Positions 57,650 to 64,000 of a stretch of 64,000 bases of DNA are shown one piece after another. This DNA comes from an uncultured Porphyromonadaceae bacterium. GTDB lineage: Bacteria; Bacteroidota; Bacteroidia; Bacteroidales; Muribaculaceae. Where the stretch lies: contig UQER01000012.1 of the NCBI GenBank assembly GCA_900540205.1, forward strand, positions 16,290 through 80,289, written 5' to 3'. The position numbers and the translations under genes are program-made. The notes under the pieces are model-generated. The model was not told the origin of the DNA, searched no databases, and was given only the letters and a program-made list of their open reading frames with translations. Position 1 is the stretch's first letter. Each line of letters begins with the position of its first letter.

Positions 57650-59332
57650 ATGAAACGCAACAAAATCGCATCGATTTTAAATTGTTTGTTAGCACTGTTG
57701 ACAACAGTTGGCTTTCCGGTGGCCGCGACGGCTGCCGGAGGGCAACTTGTGTCAAATCCAGTCAATCTTTCCTCTAAGAACTACACCAACCCCATCATAT
57801 TCTCCGACTATTCCGACCCCGATGTCACAGCATCGGCCGACGGACGCACGTTCTATCTCACCGCATCAAGCTTCCAGTGCACTCCTGGACTGCCGATTCT
57901 CAAATCCACCGACCTCGTGAACTGGGAACTTGTGAACTACGCGCTACCCGAACTCCCCGACAGCCGCTATGACCGCGTGCAGCACGGCAAAGGCGTGTGG
58001 GCGCCCTCCATCCGCTTCCACAACGGCGAATACTACATCTACTGGGGCGACCCCGATCTCGGCATCTTCATGACCAAGACCTCTGATCCGGAGGGTGAAT
58101 GGAGCAAACCGGTGTGCGTGCTTTCCGGACGCGGCATCATCGACACCACCCCGCTGTGGGACGAGGACGGACGCGTGTATCTTGTGAACGCCTGGGCGGC
58201 ATCGCGCAGCGGATTCAACAGCATCATCACCGTGAGCGAGCTTTCGCCCGACGGCACAAAGATAATCTCCAACCCGCGAATAGTGTTCGACGGCAACGAT
58301 GGCGTGAACCACACCGTGGAAGGCCCGAAATTCTATAAAAAGGACGGATACTACTGGATTTTCGCTCCGGCCGGCGGCGTGGTTGAGGGATGGCAGCTGG
58401 CCATGCGCTCCAGAAACGTATACGGTCCCTATGAGCCGCGCATAGTAATGGCGCAAGGCAAAACCGACATCAACGGCCCGCATCAGGGCGCATGGGTCGA
58501 CACCCCCGACGGACGCAGCTGGTTCCTGCACTTCCAGGACCGCGGAGCCTATGGCCGCATCATCCACCTCAACCCAATGGAATGGAAAGACGGATGGCCT
58601 GTGATCGGAGCCGACCCTGACGGCGACGGATGCGGCGAACCGGTGAAAACATTCTCCCGCCCCGCTCCCGCCGACCGCTCGCTGACACTGGATACTCACC
58701 AGTCGCCCATGCTCTACGAATGGCATGCCAATTATGCGCCCGACAATTTCGGCTATCCCACCTACGACGGGATGATGCGCATCTACAGCCAGCGCTGCGA
58801 CAGCACATACACCAATCTGTGGGATGTGTCGAACCTGTGGCTGCAGAAATTCCCGGCCGAAAAATTCACCATGACGGCCAAAGTGCGCATTTCGGCCAAA
58901 CAGAATGCCGAGGGCGTGGCCTCCGGTCTGGTGGTGATGGGATGGGACTACTGCACATTCGGCGCCGTCAAAACCGCCGACAGCTTCACCCTGACCATGG
59001 CCCAGTGCACCGATGCCGAACAGAAAGGCGTCGAAAAGACTTCTGAAATAGCCACCCTCTCCCCCACGCGCACCTACACTGCCGGTCTTATAGCCAACAT
59101 GGAACTTGACCTGTGGCTGCGTCTGGAGGTGACTGAAGGCGCCATGTGCCGCTTCGCCTACAGCACCGACGGCAAAAAATTCATATCCGCACCCGCTTCG
59201 TTCAAGGCGCGTGCAGGCAAATGGATCGGAGCAAAGGCCGGATTCTACAGCATCGCGCCTGCCGGCATGCCCGAACGCGGATGGATAGACGTACTCGACG
59301 TCACCATCACCACTCCTGACCACAAACGATAA
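57650..59332 (+). CDS. GH43 family glycoside hydrolase (subfamily 12-like), exported
   Basis: 560 residues with a signal peptide (1-29). The five-bladed propeller carries Asp56 (SDPDV, general base), Asp165 (IIDTTPLWDEDG, pKa modulator) and Glu224 (HTVEGPKFYKKDGYYWIFAP, general acid). The C-terminal ~200 residues form a beta-sandwich (WDVSNLWLQKFPAEKFTM then KFISAPASFKARAGKWIGAKAGF). Such enzymes remove arabinosyl or xylosyl residues. A 109-bp AT-rich gap separates it from GH97 and could hold a secondary promoter, though none matches the consensus. Confidence 0.92.
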   Translation: MKRNKIASILNCLLALLTTVGFPVAATAAGGQLVSNPVNLSSKNYTNPIIFSDYSDPDVTASADGRTFYLTASSFQCTPGLPILKSTDLVNWELVNYALPELPDSRYDRVQHGKGVWAPSIRFHNGEYYIYWGDPDLGIFMTKTSDPEGEWSKPVCVLSGRGIIDTTPLWDEDGRVYLVNAWAASRSGFNSIITVSELSPDGTKIISNPRIVFDGNDGVNHTVEGPKFYKKDGYYWIFAPAGGVVEGWQLAMRSRNVYGPYEPRIVMAQGKTDINGPHQGAWVDTPDGRSWFLHFQDRGAYGRIIHLNPMEWKDGWPVIGADPDGDGCGEPVKTFSRPAPADRSLTLDTHQSPMLYEWHANYAPDNFGYPTYDGMMRIYSQRCDSTYTNLWDVSNLWLQKFPAEKFTMTAKVRISAKQNAEGVASGLVVMGWDYCTFGAVKTADSFTLTMAQCTDAEQKGVEKTSEIATLSPTRTYTAGLIANMELDLWLRLEVTEGAMCRFAYSTDGKKFISAPASFKARAGKWIGAKAGFYSIAPAGMPERGWIDVLDVTITTPDHKR

Positions 59333-59362
59333 CAAACTCAAACGCTTACCTAATATAAAACC

Positions 59363-59381
59363 TTGCCGGCTCCCCCGGCAA
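59363..59381 (+). promoter_or_regulatory. Short intercistronic hairpin before GH88
   Basis: A 7-bp stem TTGCCGG-CTCCC-CCGGCAA. There is no T-run, and the start of GH88 is 25 bp downstream. Confidence 0.45.
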
Positions 59382-59406
59382 CAGATATAAGAAGAATACC
59401 ATAGCC

Positions 59407-60645
59407 ATGCAACTGTTGAAAATAGGAATTTTTGCTGCTGCAATCACCATGATAGGAGCATGCAGCTCCCGCACAGAAACCGTCGCACAGTTTGACGTGA
59501 CCAAAGCGCTCGGATACTGCGACGGCAAAGTGAAAAAGACCCTTACTGACCTGCGCCATGGAGGCGACACAATCGACTACACCATGATGCCGCGAAACAT
59601 CGAGGGAGCCGATACCATCTGGCATTGCCGCAAGGCCACTCCCGACGAATGGTGCGCGGGATTCTGGCCCGGAGTGCTCTGGATGGACTATGAGCTGAAC
59701 CGCAACGAGGACACCCGCTGCCAGGCCGAACGCTTCACCGAAGCGCTCGAGTATCTTTCGCAGCGTCCGATATTCGACCACGACCTCGGATTCCTGATGC
59801 TTTGCAGCTACGGCAACGGCTACCGTCTCACCCACAATCCGAAATTCAAGCAGGTGCTTCTGGCTTCGGCCGATTCACTCGCCACACTGTTCAACCCCGC
59901 TGTGGGCACCATCCTTTCGTGGCCTCGCAACGTAGAGATGCTTGGCGGACACAACACCATCATGGACAACATGATAAATCTGGAGATGCTGTTCTGGGCA
60001 TCAAAAAACGGCGGCAGCCGCGACCTCTACGACATTGCAGTGAAACATGCCGAGACCACGATGAACAATCAGTTCCGCCCCGACAACACCTGCTACCATG
60101 TGGCCGTCTATAACCCCACAACAGGTGAATTCATCAAAGGTATGACACATCAGGGCCTGAACGACGATTCAATGTGGGCGCGCGGTCAGGCATGGGCCAT
60201 CTACGGATACACCATGGTCTACCGCGAGACTCAGGACCTTCGGTTCCTCAACTTCGCACAGCAGGTCACCGACGTGTATCTCGAACGCCTCCCCTCCGAC
60301 CTCGTTCCCTACTGGGATTTCGATGCACCGGAAAGCGCATCAACCCCGCGCGATGCATCCGCAGCCTGCGTTGTGGCCTCCGCCCTGCTCGAACTGCAGG
60401 AATATGTTGAAAAGGATAAAGGGAAGCACTATCGCGACATGGCCACACAGATGCTCGCAAGCCTCAGCTCCGACAAATACCGCTCGGCCGACAACCGCAG
60501 CTCATTCCTCGACCACTCCACCGGCCATCATCCCGCCGGCTCGGAGATCGACGCCTCGATTATCTACGCCGACTATTATTACCTCGAGGCGCTCCTCCGC
60601 CTCAAGAAACTTGAGGAGGGCACTCCGGTTCTGGCAAAACTCTGA
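59407..60645 (+). CDS. GH88 unsaturated glucuronyl hydrolase lipoprotein
   Basis: 412 residues. The signal ends in a lipobox (MIGACSSR, Cys19). The (alpha/alpha)6 barrel has DEWCAGFWPGVLWMDYEL, Asp126 (FDHDLGFLML), and Asp187 (NTIMDNMINLEMLFW). The 61-residue spacing of the two Asp matches the catalytic Asp88/Asp149 of Bacillus UGL. It removes 4,5-unsaturated uronic acid from the non-reducing end of lyase products. It therefore completes the lyase pathway of the locus and is its last gene, closed by a terminator. Confidence 0.94.
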   Translation: MQLLKIGIFAAAITMIGACSSRTETVAQFDVTKALGYCDGKVKKTLTDLRHGGDTIDYTMMPRNIEGADTIWHCRKATPDEWCAGFWPGVLWMDYELNRNEDTRCQAERFTEALEYLSQRPIFDHDLGFLMLCSYGNGYRLTHNPKFKQVLLASADSLATLFNPAVGTILSWPRNVEMLGGHNTIMDNMINLEMLFWASKNGGSRDLYDIAVKHAETTMNNQFRPDNTCYHVAVYNPTTGEFIKGMTHQGLNDDSMWARGQAWAIYGYTMVYRETQDLRFLNFAQQVTDVYLERLPSDLVPYWDFDAPESASTPRDASAACVVASALLELQEYVEKDKGKHYRDMATQMLASLSSDKYRSADNRSSFLDHSTGHHPAGSEIDASIIYADYYYLEALLRLKKLEEGTPVLAKL

Positions 60646-60694
60646 TATCCGGAACTTTTCAATAGGTAACACACATACAGCTCAGTCAGCACAC

Positions 60695-60741
60695 AACAGC
60701 GCCATGCATGTGACACACACAACTGCATGGCGCTGTTTTAT
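60695..60741 (+). terminator. Terminator of the glycan locus
   Basis: A 14-bp perfect stem AACAGCGCCATGCA (60695-60708) with 60724-60737, then TTTTA. It lies between convergent genes. Confidence 0.85.
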
Positions 60742-60761
60742 TCGTCGTTGATGATATTGTA

Positions 60762-61832
60762 TCAATCGTTGATGATGTCGAGCTGCTGGCGCACCGACTC
60801 GTCGTGGAGGGCAAGCAGGAATGTGCGCATAAACTCGGCCGACATTCCCAACTGCACACCGGCATCGATGCGTGAGCGGAGCACATCGTTATAGCGTCCG
60901 GCCTGAACCACCGGCATGCTGCTCTCCTTTTTGTAACGGCCTATCTCACGCGCCACCTCCATGCGGCGGGCAAGTACATCGAGCAGTTCATTGTCGATGC
61001 CGTCAATCTGACGCCGGAGCACTTCAAGCCTTTCCGAAGGCATATGCTGTCCGCGCACCTTGAGAGATCCGAGAATACTGTCGAGCTGACATGGTGTCAC
61101 CTGCTGTGCGGCGTCGCTCCACGCCTCGTCGGGATGGCAGTGGCTCTCGATTACGAGGCCGTCGAACCCCATGTCGAATGCCGTCTGCGACAATGGCGCT
61201 ATCAGGTCGCGCCGCCCCCCGATGTGCGATGGGTCACACAGTATGGGGAGAGCAGGAAACCTAAGACGAAGCTCCGTGGGGATGTGCCATTGGGGCATGT
61301 TGCGGTAGATGTGGCATCCGTCGGTGCTGAATCCGCGGTGGATGGCGCCCAGACGCCGCAATCCGGCATTGTAAAGCCGCTCCAGCGCACCGATCCACAG
61401 CTCCAGATCCGGATTCACTGGATTCTTGACCAGAACGGGCACATCGGCGCCCCGCTCTCCGAGCGTGTCGGCAATCTCCTGCATGGCAAAGGGGTTGGCC
61501 GAGGTGCGTGCACCAATCCAGAGCATGTCGACACCGGCATCCAGAGCCTGCTCCACATGCGCCTTGGTGGCCACCTCGGTGGCAATGTGCATCCCGGTGG
61601 TTTCCTTCACCTTCTGCAGCCATTTCAGGCCGGGAGCGCCTACTCCCTCGAATCCACCCGGTTTGGTGCGCGGCTTCCATATGCCCGCACGGAAAATGCG
61701 GACGCCCATGGCCGCAAGCGCATGCGCAGCCTCAAGCACCTGCGTCTCGGTTTCGGCACTGCAGGGGCCGGCAATAATCACTGGCCCTGTGGCATCCATG
61801 TCCGGAAATATAACTGGCTGTAAATCTTTCAT
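60762..61832 (-). CDS. DAHP synthase-chorismate mutase fusion
   Basis: 356 residues. Residues 1-255 form a type I-beta 3-deoxy-7-phosphoheptulonate synthase (IIAGPCSAE, FRAGIWKPRTKPGGFEG, LWIGARTSANPFAMQEIA, CDPSHIGGRRDLI). Residues about 265-350 are an AroQ-type chorismate mutase (LEVLRRQIDGIDNELLDVLARRMEVAREIGRYKKE). It catalyses the first shikimate step and the chorismate to prephenate step; the mutase part often gives feedback sensitivity. It stands alone and is convergent with the glycan locus. A run of eight G bases lies just upstream of the start. Confidence 0.95.
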   Translation of the reverse strand: MKDLQPVIFPDMDATGPVIIAGPCSAETETQVLEAAHALAAMGVRIFRAGIWKPRTKPGGFEGVGAPGLKWLQKVKETTGMHIATEVATKAHVEQALDAGVDMLWIGARTSANPFAMQEIADTLGERGADVPVLVKNPVNPDLELWIGALERLYNAGLRRLGAIHRGFSTDGCHIYRNMPQWHIPTELRLRFPALPILCDPSHIGGRRDLIAPLSQTAFDMGFDGLVIESHCHPDEAWSDAAQQVTPCQLDSILGSLKVRGQHMPSERLEVLRRQIDGIDNELLDVLARRMEVAREIGRYKKESSMPVVQAGRYNDVLRSRIDAGVQLGMSAEFMRTFLLALHDESVRQQLDIIND

Positions 61833-61915
61833 AATCTGGGGGGGGCGGGAATGGGGTCAAATCGTTTTATCTGCCAATCGGGACGGTGCTTATGCAGCGG
61901 CATCTCAATCGTCTG

Positions 61916-61923
61916 CAAAGGTA
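61916..61923 (-). promoter_or_regulatory. -7 promoter box of the DAHP synthase gene
   Basis: TACCTTTG on the minus strand lies about 84 bp before the ATG at 61832. The -33 element is not clear. Confidence 0.5.
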
Positions 61924-62077
61924 GCAAATTTTCACGGTACCCCCTCGGCCGATACAACGCCACACAAATTTTTTCAATTGAACAAATGCCGCCCCGGGGC
62001 GTTTTTATATTGATAAAGCATTTACGGAAACTACAACTAAAGCAGACTAAAGCTAAACAACAACTAAAGCTACTGTT

Positions 62078-62761
62078 ATGAAAAAACTTATTATGGCCGT
62101 AATCGGCGTTCTCGCACTGGGCGTCATGCCGGCAATGGCACAGAGCGAAGATGCTCCCGCACGCATCAACAAGGTTTCAGCATTCTACGACCTCACCACC
62201 CTATATCCCAAAGGTGCCGATAATGTATACTTCAACGGCTTCGGCGTAGGATACAACATCGATTTCCGCGTGTCGCGCACCATGCCTCTGTACGTAGGCA
62301 CCGGCCTTAACGCACGCTTCCTCTTCAACGAGAAGGAGATTCTTGACGACGAGGTCTACGACCTTGTGGACGTCGAGGCCCACAACACGTTCATCAACCT
62401 CAACGTGCCTCTCAACGTGAGCTACCGTGTGCCGGTGGCCGACAGCTTCTACCTCACCCCGGAGGTCGGCCTTGATTTCAGCCTCCAGCTCTACGCGCAC
62501 AGCCAGATTGACACCGACATTGACGGCGTCATCGGCAACGTGGCAGGCGAATTTCAGGAAGGCAGCCGCGGCGTGAACCTGATGAGCAAGGACCAGATGG
62601 GCGACGAGCATCTGCGCCGCTTCCAGATGGGATGGCATGCCGGGCTCAACTTCGAGTACCGCCACGTGAACCTCGGCCTCACCTACGGAACCGACTTTGT
62701 CAAGCTGCACAAGAACCTCGGCGCAGGCCATTTCCTTGTGTCGCTGGGATATACGTTATAA
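62078..62761 (+). CDS. Outer-membrane beta-barrel protein
   Basis: 227 residues with a signal peptide (1-21, cut after MAQ). Amphipathic beta strands run to the end (FNGFGVGYNIDFRVSRTMPLYVGTGLNARF, VPLNVSYRVPVADSFYLTPEVGLDF, HFLVSLGYTL). It fits the Bacteroidota PF13568-like beta-barrel group. Function is unknown. It is a single gene with a terminator. Confidence 0.82.
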   Translation: MKKLIMAVIGVLALGVMPAMAQSEDAPARINKVSAFYDLTTLYPKGADNVYFNGFGVGYNIDFRVSRTMPLYVGTGLNARFLFNEKEILDDEVYDLVDVEAHNTFINLNVPLNVSYRVPVADSFYLTPEVGLDFSLQLYAHSQIDTDIDGVIGNVAGEFQEGSRGVNLMSKDQMGDEHLRRFQMGWHAGLNFEYRHVNLGLTYGTDFVKLHKNLGAGHFLVSLGYTL

Positions 62762-62787
62762 CCGGTCCTATAATTTGAATTCTAACG

Positions 62788-62830
62788 GCAGTGTGTTATG
62801 ATTCCAGGTCATGACACACTGCTTGTTTTT
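62788..62830 (+). terminator. Intrinsic terminator
   Basis: A 14-bp stem with one G-U pair (62788-62801, GCAGTGTGTTATGA, with 62809-62822), then TTGTTTTT. Confidence 0.88.
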
Positions 62831-62885
62831 ATACTGTCCTCATACCGTGGCATCCGGCGGCATCACGGCTTGCTCGTATCCCGAA

Positions 62886-62916
62886 TTTGTCATTTCAGGA
62901 AAAATGTCTAACTTTG
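62886..62916 (+). promoter_or_regulatory. Promoter of the fdtA-like gene
   Basis: TTTG (62886-62889), exactly 19 bp, then TAACTTTG (62909-62916). It ends 6 bp before the ATG at 62923, so the message is leaderless or nearly so. It also excludes the in-frame ATG at 62887 as the start. Confidence 0.8.
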
Positions 62917-62922
62917 GGTTAT

Positions 62923-63345
62923 ATGAAACCCGAGACTCCACGCATAATCAACCTGCCACGCATCCACGATCCGCGCGGCAACCTCACTGTGGTACAGAAC
63001 AACGAGCATATCCCGTTCGCCATCAGGCGTGCATACTGGATTTACGATGTCCCCGCCGGCAGCGAACGCGGCGGCCATTCGCACCTCGACATGTCGCAGC
63101 TGCTGGTTGCTCTCAGCGGCAGCCTCAACGTCAACCTGTGTGACGGCTATTCCTGGCGCACTTTCACTCTCAACCGTCCGTTTCAGGGGCTGTTCATCCC
63201 CCCGGGCATCTGGCGTACGCTCGACAACTTTTCGTCGGGCACAGTGTGCCTGTCGCTTGTCTCGAACGATTACGATGAAGCCGACTACATCTACGACTTC
63301 GACCGCTTCAAGGAGCTTTCGCGTTCGCACGAGCCTATTTTCTGA
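62923..63345 (+). CDS. fdtA: FdtA/QdtA-like dTDP-sugar 3,4-ketoisomerase
   Basis: 140-residue cupin of the WxcM/FdtA group. The signature IHDPRGNLTVVQNNEHIPFAIRR-type start, RGGHSHLDMSQLLVALSG (catalytic His pair region) and GLFIPPGIWRTLDNF are typical. It converts dTDP-4-keto-6-deoxyglucose to a 3-keto isomer for 3-amino sugars in surface polysaccharide. The start at 62923 is set by the promoter. An FdtB-like aminotransferase begins 35 bp downstream. Confidence 0.9.
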   Translation: MKPETPRIINLPRIHDPRGNLTVVQNNEHIPFAIRRAYWIYDVPAGSERGGHSHLDMSQLLVALSGSLNVNLCDGYSWRTFTLNRPFQGLFIPPGIWRTLDNFSSGTVCLSLVSNDYDEADYIYDFDRFKELSRSHEPIF

Positions 63346-63380
63346 CCGCAATATCCAATTCAGGAGCCATCCTTAACCCA

Positions 63381-64000
63381 ATGACCGCACCCAAGAAATA
63401 CCCGTTTCTCGACCTTGCCACAGTCAACGCTCCCTACCTCGACGAACTCGAGCAGGCAGCCCTCCGTGTGGTGCGCTCCGGGCGCTACATCGGCGGCGAA
63501 GAGGTCGACGCACTTGAGCGACGGATCGCCGACATAGCACACACCCCGCATGCCGTAGCCGTTAGCAACGGGCTTGACGCTCTCCGCCTCATTCTGCGTG
63601 CCTACATCGAAATGGGACGCCTGAAGCCCGGCGACGAGGTGATTGTCCCTGCCAACACCTACATCGCGTCCGTGCTTGCCATCTCCGACGCCGGCCTTAT
63701 CCCCGTGCTCGCCGAACCCGATGCCCTGACCTCCAACCTCGACATCCATAAGGCAGCGCGCCTCGTAGGAAGCCGTACCCGCGCCATCATGCCCGTGCAT
63801 CTTTACGGCCGCGTATGCTTCAACGAGGAGCTGGCCGACATGGCCACCCGGCACAACCTGCTTGTAATCGAGGACAACGCCCAGGCCATCGGAGCGACAT
63901 CCTGCATTGCAGGCCTCTACGGGACACACGCCACCGGCGGACTCGGTCATGCCGCAGGCCTGAGCTTCTACCCCACAAAAAACGTGGGTGCGCTGGGCGA
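63381..64000 (+). CDS. fdtB: DegT/DnrJ/EryC1-family aminotransferase, 3'-truncated by window edge
   Basis: About 206 residues are visible from the ATG at 63381. It begins YPFLDLATVNAPYLDELEQAALRVVRSGRYIGGEEV and contains VAVSNGLDALRL, GDEVIVPANTYIASVLAI, VIEDNAQAIGA (the PLP-contacting Asp) and, at the window end, SFYPTKNVGALG, which carries the PLP lysine. This sugar aminotransferase probably acts on the FdtA product (3-keto sugar), making a dTDP-3-amino-3,6-dideoxyhexose. The assignment as FdtB rests on the neighbouring fdtA. Confidence 0.9.
   Translation, partial: MTAPKKYPFLDLATVNAPYLDELEQAALRVVRSGRYIGGEEVDALERRIADIAHTPHAVAVSNGLDALRLILRAYIEMGRLKPGDEVIVPANTYIASVLAISDAGLIPVLAEPDALTSNLDIHKAARLVGSRTRAIMPVHLYGRVCFNEELADMATRHNLLVIEDNAQAIGATSCIAGLYGTHATGGLGHAAGLSFYPTKNVGALG

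Overview
The window looks like a chromosome segment of a gut Bacteroidota, order Bacteroidales. A member of the Muribaculaceae is my best guess, but that is inference. Support: SusC/SusD-type glycan uptake genes, sensors with two-component-type propellers fused to AraC domains, lipoproteins and C-terminal sorting tails of Bacteroidota type, a DUF4979-like surface protein, and many promoters fitting the Bacteroidota consensus TTTG-N19/20-TAnnTTTG. No phage, insertion sequence, integrase or CRISPR array was found.

Layout. 1-14.4 kb is mostly housekeeping: the 3' part of glycyl-tRNA synthetase, a LemA protein, an FKBP lipoprotein, threonine dehydratase, an Nfn-type flavoprotein pair, small enzymes, an initiator-type tRNA-Met, a heavy-metal permease beside an AraC regulator carrying a metal-binding domain, a nucleoside phosphorylase, DprA, a thioesterase, an Ntn hydrolase and a DUF486 membrane protein. 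14.5-20.9 kb holds a divergent pair: a kinase-less propeller-AraC membrane regulator and a secreted GH95 alpha-L-fucosidase, with a 22-bp perfect palindrome and duplicated promoter blocks between them. 21-35.4 kb is again mostly core: an M3 peptidase, a TPR protein, a CLC channel, a secreted fibronectin-type protein, ribosomal protein L19, a glutaminase-family protein with altered catalytic residues, BipA/TypA, histidyl-tRNA synthetase and a beta-barrel protein. 35.7-39.2 kb holds two tandem secreted beta-helix-like paralogues with alike ends and divergent centres.

39.4-60.6 kb is a large polysaccharide utilisation locus. In order it has a heparinase II/III-type lyase, a propeller-AraC regulator broken by one frameshift, an ECF sigma factor, SusC, SusD, an Ig-like surface glycan-binding lipoprotein, an alginate-lyase-fold (PL38-like) lipoprotein, a GH28-like beta-helix hydrolase, GH97, GH43 and GH88. 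Two lyases that would leave unsaturated uronyl ends, plus a GH88 that removes them, point to a uronic-acid-containing glycan with alpha-hexosyl and arabinosyl or xylosyl decorations. Intercistronic hairpins may tune expression along the operon.

60.7-64 kb has a DAHP synthase-chorismate mutase fusion, a beta-barrel protein, and the start of a dTDP-3-amino-sugar cluster (FdtA-like isomerase, then an FdtB-like aminotransferase that runs off the window).
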